DNA of 7,328 nucleotides from a bacterium (GCA_021788675.1 JAJYKI010000035.1:1-7328), one strand, 5' to 3'. Numbered from the stretch's first letter, positions 1-5,764 are shown. Notes: generated from the sequence alone by a model not told the origin. Numbers and translations: made by a program.

Positions 1-463
1 TATTCACCAATGGTGTATCAGAAATTATTCTCCAGCTTATATTATTGGCTCTTAGTATTGTTTTGATCCGTGTTGAGCCTTTGGTGTCTCTTCCCGATAT
101 GTAGTGATATATGCCTTCGGCGGCAATTTTTATAGGTTCGGTTTCGTTAGGAAAGAAATAGTAATAGCCTTTTATAAATGGCTTACTATCCGGATTGATA
201 GTTAACAGCAGGGCGAAATCGCCTAAAATATTTTCAGGTTTGTTTGCCTCCGATGGAAAACTAAACCCTTTGCTCACATAGAGTTGTTCGCCGGCCTTAA
301 TCTCACAATATCCACCCTTTAGGTTGTTTTTGGCAATGTATATTGCATGCATATCCCATGGTTGTTGTTGGCCATTGTTATTATGAGGGATGCTTTCGAC
401 GGCGACTTCATGCAAACTTTCAGATATTCTTTCGATAGTATTATCGCATCTGGTATTGTCCAT
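1..463 (-). CDS. Hypothetical protein, 3' end beyond the window
   Basis: I do not recognise this protein. A frame starting with ATG at 463 (MDNTRCDNTIERISES) stays open for 154 codons to the left edge, so the C-terminus is missing. It looks coding: mixed composition, alternating hydrophobic stretches such as YYYFFPNE and GDFALLLTINPD, and no low-complexity tracts. It reads as a soluble, beta-rich domain; there is no signal peptide or membrane helix. There is no Shine-Dalgarno sequence upstream. Instead a promoter-like pair (TTGAAC, 17 bases, TATTAT) ends 11 bases before the ATG, so the mRNA probably has almost no leader. It is divergent from the small membrane protein at 590. Confidence 0.7.
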   Translation of the reverse strand, partial: MDNTRCDNTIERISESLHEVAVESIPHNNNGQQQPWDMHAIYIAKNNLKGGYCEIKAGEQLYVSKGFSFPSEANKPENILGDFALLLTINPDSKPFIKGYYYFFPNETEPIKIAAEGIYHYISGRDTKGSTRIKTILRANNISWRIISDTPLVN

Positions 464-474
464 GATTATATTAA

Positions 475-503
475 ATAATATATAGATAGACCGGTTGGTT
501 CAA
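475..503 (-). promoter_or_regulatory. Promoter-like -35/-10 for the leftmost gene
   Basis: On the minus strand, TTGAAC (498-503) and TATTAT (475-480) are separated by exactly 17 bases. These match the sigma70 consensus at 4/6 and 5/6 positions. Transcription would start near 468, only about five bases before the ATG at 463, which fits the absence of a ribosome site. The surroundings are very AT-rich, so chance matches are likely. Confidence 0.4.
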
Positions 504-537
504 GTTCCGTTATTGATGGCAGGTTCCAGTCTAGCAT

Positions 538-565
538 TTGGGCTGGTTTGCTTAGCTAGTATAAA
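538..565 (+). promoter_or_regulatory. Possible promoter of the 62-residue membrane protein
   Basis: TTGGGC (538-543), 16 bases, then TATAAA (560-565). The -10 is good and the -35 poor. The predicted start near 572 would leave a leader of about 18 bases before the GTG at 590. Together with the promoter at 475-503 this makes the 464-589 gap a divergent promoter region. Confidence 0.3.
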
Positions 566-589
566 ATAAGCTTAAGTAATATATTTAGC

Positions 590-778
590 GTGAAGGACAA
601 AATCAAAGCTATGGATAAGAATTCCGCCACAATTGTCTTAATTTTAGTAATGGTAGTGGTTGTAGTCGGGGCTGATTTACTGTTTTTCAGACATCAGTTC
701 TGGGAGCGCTTAAGCGCCAATGTCGGCATAGTCCTAATCTTCATAGCCGTCTATTTCCGGTTCATAGCTAAGCTTTAA
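590..778 (+). CDS. Small two-helix membrane protein, unknown function
   Basis: This 62-residue protein is not recognised beyond its topology. Residues about 13-32 (IVLILVMVVVVVGADLLFF) form one membrane helix. A short RHQFWERL loop follows, then a second helix at about 44-58 (VGIVLIFIAVYFRF), ending in a short basic tail. That predicts a hairpin in the cytoplasmic membrane. The frame can start at GTG 590 or at ATG 611 (MDKNSATIV). Neither has an ideal ribosome site: AAGGA at 593-597 lies 13 bases before the ATG, rather far. The ATG version would be 55 residues and keeps both helices. It is monocistronic, with a hairpin terminator directly after the stop. Confidence 0.7.
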   Translation: MKDKIKAMDKNSATIVLILVMVVVVVGADLLFFRHQFWERLSANVGIVLIFIAVYFRFIAKL

Positions 779-780
779 CT

Positions 781-803
781 ACGGCTTTAGTAAAAAGCCG
801 TTT
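781..803 (+). terminator. Short intrinsic terminator after the membrane protein
   Basis: A perfect 8-bp stem, ACGGCTTT (781-788) with AAAGCCGT (794-801), has a 5-base loop and is followed by only a short T run (801-803). It begins two bases after the stop codon of the 590 gene. It may also stop minus-strand transcripts of the RRM gene ending at 877, though the T tract is weak in both directions. Confidence 0.5.
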
Positions 804-876
804 AGCTATAGCATTAAAGATCGGATGGACGGGTTTTAGGGTCGTAGCAATCCGCTAGTTGCCAGGTTGGTATGTA

Positions 877-1197
877 TTAGTAGCGCCGGCGATCGCGGTC
901 GTTATTGAAGCTGCGGTTACTACTCCCCCTATTATTAGGCCGACGATCCTCCTGTGGGCGAGCTTGGTTGACGCTAATCGCGCGTCCGTTAATTTCTTTG
1001 CCGTCAAGTGACTTAATTGCGTTCTGTCCTTCTTGGTCGTCTTCCATCTCTACGAAGCCAAAGCCTTTGGATTGACCGCTATCCCTGTCTTTTATGACTA
1101 CCGCACTGCTTACTTTTCCGGCTGCTGCGAAAAAGTCATTGAGCTCTTGGTCGGTGACGCTGTATGCCAGTCCGCCAACGTATAGTTTAATTGCCAT
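877..1197 (-). CDS. RRM-domain RNA-binding protein (first copy)
   Basis: A 106-residue single-RRM protein of the bacterial/cyanobacterial Rbp type, expected to bind single-stranded RNA in the cytoplasm. RNP2 is LYVGGL (5-10) and RNP1 is KGFGFVEM (44-51), with the aromatic residues Y6, F46 and F48 that stack on RNA bases all present. The domain fills residues 3-80. An Arg/Asn-rich tail (85-106, ending RDRRRY) probably adds nonspecific RNA affinity. ATG 1197 is supported by AAGGAAGG (1207-1214) nine bases upstream. It is about 55% identical to the second RRM at 5168, with an identical 12-residue QSKGFGFVEMED block. It is divergent from the RNA helicase. A role in RNA chaperoning or the cold response is inferred from the family only. 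Confidence 0.94.
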   Translation of the reverse strand: MAIKLYVGGLAYSVTDQELNDFFAAAGKVSSAVVIKDRDSGQSKGFGFVEMEDDQEGQNAIKSLDGKEINGRAISVNQARPQEDRRPNNRGSSNRSFNNDRDRRRY

Positions 1198-1255
1198 ATT
1201 ATAATACCTTCCTTTAGTTAATTATCGCTTGCGTTCTTTATTTCTGCTCGCGATG

Positions 1256-1285
1256 AGATTAGCATTTCAAGGCTAAATATGACAA
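1256..1285 (-). promoter_or_regulatory. Possible promoter of the first RRM gene
   Basis: Minus-strand TTGTCA (1280-1285, 5/6 match), 18 bases, then TAATCT (1256-1261) preceded by an extended -10 TG (TGCTAATCT). This would give a leader of roughly 50 bases. A weak 5-bp inverted pair (ATCGC 1224-1228, GCGAT 1250-1254) lies in that leader. Confidence 0.3.
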
Positions 1286-1352
1286 CGGAGAGTTAATAGT
1301 AACTACTTGCTCAATCAATTTTAGCATAGTAGAGCTAGTTTTCCGCCAACCA

Positions 1353-1381
1353 TTGCTTAAGCCGAGCGATTGTGCTATAGT
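1353..1381 (+). promoter_or_regulatory. Promoter-like element for the RNA helicase gene
   Basis: TTGCTT (1353-1358), 17 bases, then TATAGT (1376-1381), with an extended -10 TG at 1373-1374 (TGCTATAGT). The start would fall near 1388, giving a leader of about 95 bases. That leader would contain the hairpin at 1419-1462 and the ribosome site. Confidence 0.4.
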
Positions 1382-1418
1382 TTTAATAGTTGTTTCTGAT
1401 GGATCCTGAGTAAGTTTT

Positions 1419-1462
1419 ATTAAGTTGACTCGACGTTCATTACAAACAGTCGATAACTTAAT
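1419..1462 (+). promoter_or_regulatory. Leader hairpin upstream of the RNA helicase
   Basis: ATTAAGTT (1419-1426) pairs perfectly with AACTTAAT (1455-1462). Inside it GACT (1427-1430) pairs with AGTC (1448-1451), leaving a 3-base bulge (1452-1454) and a 17-base loop. This totals 12 base pairs and ends seven bases before the ribosome site AAAGGA (1469-1474). A temperature- or helicase-sensitive structure is a reasonable guess, because RNA helicase mRNAs often have regulated leaders. There is no direct proof here. Confidence 0.4.
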
Positions 1463-1483
1463 TTAAATAAAGGATCTTTTTTT

Positions 1484-2683
1484 ATGTATCAAAAAACCAA
1501 TTACCGTCTCGGACGCAATGCTCGATTTAGCGGGCCGTCTCAATCTAAGTCGCAAAGAAAAGGCCGACAGCCTAAGAAAGACTATATTCATCCTTCAAAG
1601 TTTGTCCGCTTAGCCAAGCCGCAAGCTCAAGACACATATGTTTCGTTGCATCGTTTTGTGGACTTTGAAATTGCCCCGCTCATTAGGAGTAATTTAGAAA
1701 ACATGGGGTTTAATGATCCTTCGCCCATTCAAGACCAGGCCATACCGCCCGCACTATCCGGTAAAGACATCGTTGGCATCGCCAATACCGGAACCGGCAA
1801 GACAGCCGCTTTCGCTATCCCGGTGCTAAACCGTCTTATTAACGACAAAACCGCCAAAGCTATTATTATGGCGCCTACACGGGAGTTGGCGGAGCAGATC
1901 GAACAACAGTGTCGGAAAATTGGTATGGGTAGCGGTTTAGATGGCGCGCTTTTAATTGGCGGAACTTCTATGGGTCCGCAGCTTAAAGACCTTAGCTATA
2001 ATCCAACCATCATTATTGGTACGCCAGGGCGGATTAAAGACCATCTGGAGCGAGGTTCGCTCAAGCTCGACGACTGTAATATTATAGTTCTCGATGAAGT
2101 CGATAGGATGCTTGACATGGGGTTCGTTAATGATATTACCCATATTTTAAAACGTACAAATAATATCCGCCAAAGCTATTACTTTTCTGCAACACTGGAC
2201 TCAAGAGTCAAAGCTATCATTGAAAGCTTTTCGGTTGATCCAGTACATATTTCTGTTAAGTCAGGCGACACTAGCGATAGCGTTAATCAAGATGTCGTTA
2301 GCTTCAGTGGCCTGAGCAATAAGCTAGAGAAATTACACGATGTTCTTATTCATGAAGCAACAACGAAAGTTATAGTTTTTGATGATACGCATCGTAGTGT
2401 TGAAAAACTGTCCAACGAATTGGTGGCCAGAGGTTTTAAGGCCGATTCGATTCATGGTGGAAAATCACAACCACAAAGACAGCGCGTCCTAAATAAATTT
2501 AAAAACAATGAGGTTACCGTGCTAGTTGCGACAGATGTTGCGGCACGCGGACTTGATGTCTCTGACATCTCCCACGTCATCAACTATTCTCTGCCTCAAA
2601 CCTACGATGACTACGTGCATCGTATTGGTAGAACCGGTCGTGCCGGCAAGGTCGGATTTGCGCTTACATTCATCGAGAGCTAA
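1484..2683 (+). CDS. ATP-dependent DEAD-box RNA helicase
   Basis: A 399-residue superfamily 2 RNA helicase that unwinds short RNA duplexes using ATP, acting in the cytoplasm in RNA decay, ribosome assembly or cold adaptation. Motifs in order: Q motif around F76-Q83, motif I NTGTGKT (101-107), Ia PTRELAEQ (131-138), Ib TPGR (180-183), motif II DEVD (204-207), III SAT (235-237), IV VIVF (296-299), V ATDVAARGLD (349-358) and VI HRIGRTGR (379-386). Motif II is DEVD rather than DEAD; both acidic residues needed for ATP and magnesium are kept. A basic extension of about 55 residues precedes the core. The protein stops about 13 residues after motif VI, so it lacks the basic C-terminal tail of many relatives. 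ATG 1484 has AAAGGA nine bases upstream. It is convergent with the next gene, only 22 bases away, with no clear terminator. Confidence 0.97.
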   Translation: MYQKTNYRLGRNARFSGPSQSKSQRKGRQPKKDYIHPSKFVRLAKPQAQDTYVSLHRFVDFEIAPLIRSNLENMGFNDPSPIQDQAIPPALSGKDIVGIANTGTGKTAAFAIPVLNRLINDKTAKAIIMAPTRELAEQIEQQCRKIGMGSGLDGALLIGGTSMGPQLKDLSYNPTIIIGTPGRIKDHLERGSLKLDDCNIIVLDEVDRMLDMGFVNDITHILKRTNNIRQSYYFSATLDSRVKAIIESFSVDPVHISVKSGDTSDSVNQDVVSFSGLSNKLEKLHDVLIHEATTKVIVFDDTHRSVEKLSNELVARGFKADSIHGGKSQPQRQRVLNKFKNNEVTVLVATDVAARGLDVSDISHVINYSLPQTYDDYVHRIGRTGRAGKVGFALTFIES

Positions 2684-2705
2684 ATAAGCCTCTTTAGAAT
2701 TTATT

Positions 2706-3725
2706 TCAGTTTAAAAGATTTGCTAATTCCATGCCCTGCAGAATTATTGCTGCATTAGCATATATTTGATCATTAACCGCATGGTGCAGACCATTTAAGG
2801 CCAATCCCAATACCCTGTCTGAACCATGTTTATTTGCTAGAGACGATCTAATTCGGTCCATAGTTTTACGATCTGCCAGTTCGCTTAGTTCGCAGTTGAA
2901 TATCACGGCTTTCATATGTTTTGATGAGTTATAGGACAATGCTTTGTCGAGCCGCTGTTCCATGCCTCCGAGCGCCAGTCCCTTGGCTATTGCTATAGAG
3001 CTAGGTAGTACTACAGTTGGATAAAAATCCCTGTCGGATTTAGCAATTCTTCTAGCATCCTTGAAAGAAGGGGTGCTTACTTCTTTTGTATATTTTGCAG
3101 CGTTTAGCTCTACGCTCATAAAGTCTAGCACAAGTTTAGCGAATCTTCTTTGCGTGCCGGTTACTCCGTCTGCGGAAATTATTGCGTCTACGCTATGGTC
3201 GAAAGTGTGGGCGTGAATTGGTATCTCCGGTACGATGTCGCCACCAAGGGAAAATCCAGCATGGATTGCCTTTTCAATTGGTTCACGGGGATTATATTTT
3301 AAATAACTTAGGGTCGGAATCGCCAAGTCTTTGAAAATGCCTTGAGATACATTTTGTCTTTGCTGTGGGTATAAAAAGTTATTTGGTCTATTTGACCAGG
3401 ACGGTCGGCCAAACGCTATGATTCGAGTAGTTGGCAAACTGCCAATCAACGGTATTAAATGCATGATCGTATTCGGATCGATGTTGCTTGAAAATTCCGC
3501 TTGAATTACTAACGTACTATCATAATCGTCCTTAGGAATAACATCAAATAATTGTGCTGGATAATATCCATCGTGTAAATGTGTGGTTATGCTTGATTCA
3601 GAAATGTTAAACTTACGCGTCGCTTGATTGTATGTGAGATTTTCAAGTCGCTCCGCAACATTGTCTAAGCGGTCAATTATTTCTTGGCTAAAGATTTCGT
3701 AATGATCTAAATTGGCTGCACCCAT
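2706..3725 (-). CDS. Alpha/beta-hydrolase-like protein
   Basis: Probably a cytoplasmic hydrolase of the alpha/beta fold; substrate unknown. With the ATG at 3725 it is 339 residues. The nucleophile elbow is GFSLGG (157-162, Ser159), followed by VDAIISADGV, which resembles the strand after the elbow. TTRIIAFGRPSWSNRP (99-114) resembles the usual RVIAFDRPGxGxS strand and loop. GLHHAVNDQ near the C-terminus (313-321) supplies the likely catalytic His (314 or 315). The acid residue is not certain. The N-terminal 70 residues (a helical segment EIFSQEIIDRLDNVAERLENL) are an extra region. A TTG at 3743 would add six residues. I prefer the ATG because neither has a ribosome site and a promoter-like pair ends eight bases before the ATG, suggesting a leaderless mRNA. 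Confidence 0.72.
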   Translation of the reverse strand: MGAANLDHYEIFSQEIIDRLDNVAERLENLTYNQATRKFNISESSITTHLHDGYYPAQLFDVIPKDDYDSTLVIQAEFSSNIDPNTIMHLIPLIGSLPTTRIIAFGRPSWSNRPNNFLYPQQRQNVSQGIFKDLAIPTLSYLKYNPREPIEKAIHAGFSLGGDIVPEIPIHAHTFDHSVDAIISADGVTGTQRRFAKLVLDFMSVELNAAKYTKEVSTPSFKDARRIAKSDRDFYPTVVLPSSIAIAKGLALGGMEQRLDKALSYNSSKHMKAVIFNCELSELADRKTMDRIRSSLANKHGSDRVLGLALNGLHHAVNDQIYANAAIILQGMELANLLN

Positions 3726-3733
3726 TGTAATAA

Positions 3734-3762
3734 AAAATAACAACTAGATTACGTTATTGCAA
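3734..3762 (-). promoter_or_regulatory. Promoter-like pair for the hydrolase gene
   Basis: Minus-strand TTGCAA (3757-3762), exactly 17 bases, then TATTTT (3734-3739); each matches consensus at 4/6. The start would fall one or two bases from the ATG at 3725, making the mRNA leaderless. It separates this gene from the cluster upstream of it. Confidence 0.38.
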
Positions 3763-3785
3763 TCATGTCTTTAAAAAAGTGGTTG

Positions 3786-3842
3786 CTACTTAGCTTTAGC
3801 TTTTGGCTTTTTAATTTCTTTTCTACCTTTATCTTTCGGCAT
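3786..3842 (-). CDS. 18-residue lysine-rich micro-ORF
   Basis: ATG 3842 to TAG 3786 encodes MPKDKGRKEIKKPKAKAK, with eight Lys and one Arg among 18 residues. I do not know its function. The ribosome site AAAAGGAA (3848-3855) is strong, lies 5-6 bases before the ATG and overlaps the TAA (3854-3856) of the 164-residue gene. That leaves 11 bases between the genes and suggests coupled translation. Chance would rarely give such a placement in an otherwise packed cluster. The peptide could bind nucleic acid, be a ribosome-associated basic peptide, or be a substrate of the ATP-grasp ligase two genes upstream; the last is speculation. A weak 4-bp stem followed by six T's after the stop may end the transcript. 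Confidence 0.6.
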   Translation of the reverse strand: MPKDKGRKEIKKPKAKAK

Positions 3843-3853
3843 AAAATTTCCTT

Positions 3854-4348
3854 TTAATATGGACTTTCTTTGGTTAATGTTTGCGTTTGGATTATCTGGT
3901 CTAATAGAATAACTGCGTGATTTGACCAAAAGTTTTTGCTTGCGGATGTTTCATCAGGGCTTCCTGGACGGGGTGGCACAATGTGACCGATCCAAAGATC
4001 AATTAGCTCGTAGCTATTGATTTCGTCACGTTTGAGAGAGACCGTTAAATAACTTGTTGCGACAGGCTCGCCATTCTTTATGAAACGCGTATAGATGTCT
4101 TCTTTTAGCAGTTGAGCATAAAAGATGGGATCGTTTGCAGTTGTTTTAATAATGAAATCGTAGCCTATTTGTCGATTTAGGTCGTATTCCATATAAACTT
4201 CAGGCTCGTAAAAATTTGTCGTGGCTAATACTTCATTTGCTAGCGTAAGGAGCTGTGGCTGTCGAGCTAAACGTTTCTCGACTTTTGACCCAGTAAGGTA
4301 GACATATACTTCGGTGCCATTTTTAGTTAAGCCGACTTGATATTTCAT
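3854..4348 (-). CDS. Hypothetical 164-residue protein coupled to an ATP-grasp gene
   Basis: I do not recognise this protein. It is soluble, without a signal peptide or membrane helix. The N-terminal half looks beta-rich (MKYQVGLTKNGTEVYVYLTG, then EVYMEYDLNRQIGYDFIIK). The C-terminal part has a distinctive stretch around residues 115-150: ELIDLWIGHIVPPRPGSP, then KNFWSNHAVILLDQII. The start ATG 4348 overlaps the TGA of the ATP-grasp gene (ATGA at 4345-4348), and a GGGAG ribosome site (4358-4362) lies nine bases upstream. This arrangement usually means co-expression at fixed ratio, so it may be a partner of the ligase or shape its substrate. That role is inferred only from position. Confidence 0.85.
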   Translation of the reverse strand: MKYQVGLTKNGTEVYVYLTGSKVEKRLARQPQLLTLANEVLATTNFYEPEVYMEYDLNRQIGYDFIIKTTANDPIFYAQLLKEDIYTRFIKNGEPVATSYLTVSLKRDEINSYELIDLWIGHIVPPRPGSPDETSASKNFWSNHAVILLDQIIQTQTLTKESPY

Positions 4349-5208
4349 AAAGTTGCACTCCCAAATTCATTGTAAGAAAAAGTTGAATTTAATAGATCTA
4401 AATTAGATTCTACTTTTTGTTCAGAAAGGATCGACCTTACGATTGATTCTAAAAATAGCTCGGCAATGTTAACGACCGGTCCACTACTGGGCGCATGAAA
4501 CCATTTAAGCCCCGGCATAGTGTTTATTTCCAATATGTATGCATTTTGAGAATCATCGATAAGATAATCGATCGCAACAAACTTGAGAGAAAAGATTTTA
4601 GCAATGCGTTTCGACAGCGCAACGAGGGACGAGTCCCAGTCACATTTCGAAAAAGATATACGCTGCAGCGGTCTGTCTTTTGCTACAGAAGTACCATATT
4701 CACTGCGATGTACGCCAACGACTTTACTATTTAAAATTAAGAACCGTAATTCTCTACCTGCAATATATTTTTCAAGTATATATTGGTTGACGTTAATTTT
4801 GGATAGCTGTGTTGTCTTGTTAATGATGTGAATATCTCGTGTTCCCGAACCGGTAACCGGTTTAGCTACTATTGTGCCGTGTGTCTTTAGAAATGCTTCA
4901 GCCTCAGAAGAAGTATGAGCTATTGTGAATGGAATGTTGGGCATTTTATGTCTTTCGAGTATGCGTCTTGTAACATATTTGTTCTTTGCTAAGGCGGCAC
5001 TTGAAGCTGAGTTGAGCGGGCTGCGGGCCAAATTAATGTACCTTTCCTGACCGTTAACGACTATGACAAAGACAGCTTTAGGAGTTAGCCAGACTGGAGA
5101 CAATCCCATGCTTTGGGCGCAATTAAAAAGCAGCTCGGCCGTGCCCAGCTTTGGCTTTACGCTAAAACTAACTGCGCTTGAGGCCGCCACGGAAACTGTT
5201 CCTGTCAT
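4345..5208 (-). CDS. ATP-grasp ligase, D-Ala-D-Ala/RimK/cyanophycin-like
   Basis: A carboxylate-amine (or thiol) ligase working through an acyl-phosphate; the substrate is unknown. With ATG 5208 it has 287 residues. Visible features are the lid-domain start KNKYVTRRILERH (75-87), the ATP lysine in VAKP (K116), a glycine loop GSGTRD (120-125), the hinge LEKYIAGRELR (145-155), D214 in AIDYLI, and EIN (E227, N229) with MPG. D214, E227 and N229 form the expected magnesium triad, so the enzyme should be active. The ending MPGLKWFHAPSSGPVVNIAELF resembles RimK and cyanophycin synthetase ends. The start is uncertain: GTG 5229, ATG 5208 and GTG 5190 are possible, all inside the upstream RRM gene; GTG 5190 has AGGA nine bases upstream. 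Confidence 0.88.
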   Translation of the reverse strand: MTGTVSVAASSAVSFSVKPKLGTAELLFNCAQSMGLSPVWLTPKAVFVIVVNGQERYINLARSPLNSASSAALAKNKYVTRRILERHKMPNIPFTIAHTSSEAEAFLKTHGTIVAKPVTGSGTRDIHIINKTTQLSKINVNQYILEKYIAGRELRFLILNSKVVGVHRSEYGTSVAKDRPLQRISFSKCDWDSSLVALSKRIAKIFSLKFVAIDYLIDDSQNAYILEINTMPGLKWFHAPSSGPVVNIAELFLESIVRSILSEQKVESNLDLLNSTFSYNEFGSATL

Positions 5209-5473
5209 AGTTCTGGGGTTGATCTTCACGGGGCCTTGCTGTATTTACTAAAATGGTGCGACCCTCAAATTCCTTACCGTTTAATGCATTAATTGCAGCT
5301 TGGGCAGTTTTCTGATCTTCCATCTCGACAAAGCCAAACCCTTTTGACTGATTGGTTGCGCGGTCAATAATAATTTGTGAACTTATGACTTTACCGTACT
5401 GACTGAATAGCGTTTGTAGGCTATCGTTAGTAGTATCGAATGAGAGTTTTCCGACATATAATTTAGTTACCAT
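5168..5473 (-). CDS. RRM-domain RNA-binding protein (second copy)
   Basis: A 101-residue single-RRM protein, a paralogue of the one at 877. RNP2 is LYVGKL (5-10) and RNP1 is KGFGFVEM (44-51); Y6, F46 and F48 are present. By hand, about 46 of the first 84 residues match the first copy without gaps. The tail (85-101, ending FRGGLKRS) is shorter and less arginine-rich. ATG 5473 is supported by GAAAGG (5484-5489) ten bases upstream. Its last 41 bases (from ATG 5208) or 62 bases (from GTG 5229) overlap the ATP-grasp gene in another frame, and it appears to be the first gene of that operon. It likely binds RNA in the cytoplasm. A near-palindrome in its leader may allow autoregulation, which is known for some RNA-binding proteins. 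Confidence 0.94.
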   Translation of the reverse strand: MVTKLYVGKLSFDTTNDSLQTLFSQYGKVISSQIIIDRATNQSKGFGFVEMEDQKTAQAAINALNGKEFEGRTILVNTARPREDQPQNYDRNSFRGGLKRS

Positions 5474-5503
5474 TTTGTTTGAGCCTTTCTTTAAGCTGAT
5501 TGT

Positions 5504-5525
5504 TAGCGAGACAGTGTCTACGCTA
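5504..5525 (-). promoter_or_regulatory. Near-palindrome in the second RRM gene's leader
   Basis: Arms TAGCG+AGACA (5504-5513) and TGTCT+A+CGCTA (5515-5525) match over ten base pairs, with one bulged A at 5520 and a single central base. As RNA it can form a 9-bp stem with a 3-base loop (AGT). It lies 31-52 bases before the ATG at 5473 and about 15 bases before the ribosome site. It could be a DNA operator for a dimeric repressor or an RNA hairpin bound by the RRM protein itself. Confidence 0.45.
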
Positions 5526-5578
5526 TAGCTTAAGAATATTGGAGCTTGTCGGGCGCGTACTACAAAAAAGATATAGGG

Positions 5579-5608
5579 TTGAATAACTTGCTACCTATAA
5601 GTATATCA
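5579..5608 (+). promoter_or_regulatory. Facing promoter-like sequences, SPW and RRM genes
   Basis: On the plus strand TTGAAT (5579-5584), 17 bases, then TATATC (5602-5607), with a better -10 TATAAG at 5596-5601 lacking a spaced -35. On the minus strand an extended -10 TGATATACT covers 5600-5608 and would start the RRM transcript near 5593, giving a leader of about 120 bases. The two -10 regions overlap, so the promoters may compete. Each element alone is only a moderate match. Confidence 0.3.
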
Positions 5609-5622
5609 CCTAAGGAGATAAT

Positions 5623-5646
5623 ATGATAGGCCAGGTCGAAGGATAG
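5623..5646 (+). other. Possible 7-residue leader ORF
   Basis: ATG 5623 to TAG 5644-5646 encodes MIGQVEG. AAGGAG (5612-5617) stands five bases before the ATG, as good a ribosome site as any in the window, and it follows promoter-like sequence closely. It may be a leader peptide controlling the SPW-like gene 157 bases further on. It may also be a relic or chance. Confidence 0.25.
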
Positions 5647-5663
5647 ATAAGTATCAATAAATC

Positions 5664-5764
5664 ATAATCTTCTAATTTTTTTACTTAGAATTCAGACTTA
5701 TTTATATAGATAGCTAGATTGTGCAATGTTTATGTGTATTCATTTTTACTGCTTAGAAGATTAT
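5664..5764 (+). repeat. 12-bp perfect inverted repeat, 77-base spacing
   Basis: ATAATCTTCTAA (5664-5675) and TTAGAAGATTAT (5753-5764) are exact reverse complements. CTTAGAA also occurs directly repeated at 5684-5690 and 5752-5758, so the right arm has a rival. In a transcript from about 5610 the arms could close a large stem just before the ribosome site of the SPW-like gene (5789-5795). Confidence 0.5.

Noticed and set aside
1425..1457. TTGACT followed by GATAAC as the helicase promoter
   Set aside because: The spacing is 21 bases, and the element at 1353-1381 has 17-base spacing plus an extended -10. The TTGACT also belongs to the hairpin arm.
1952..2143. Minus-strand frame inside the helicase gene
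   Set aside because: It lies opposite conserved helicase motifs and has no independent signals.
3726..3743. TTG start at 3743 for the hydrolase
   Set aside because: There is no ribosome site, the added six residues (MLFFIT) are not like the rest, and the promoter-like pair would lie inside the frame.
3768..3795. Weak stem plus T run after the 18-residue ORF
   Set aside because: The stem is only about four base pairs. It may still help termination, but it is not strong enough to list.
4495..4831. Plus-strand open frames inside the ATP-grasp gene
   Set aside because: These are shadows of the well-supported minus-strand gene and contain no recognisable domain.
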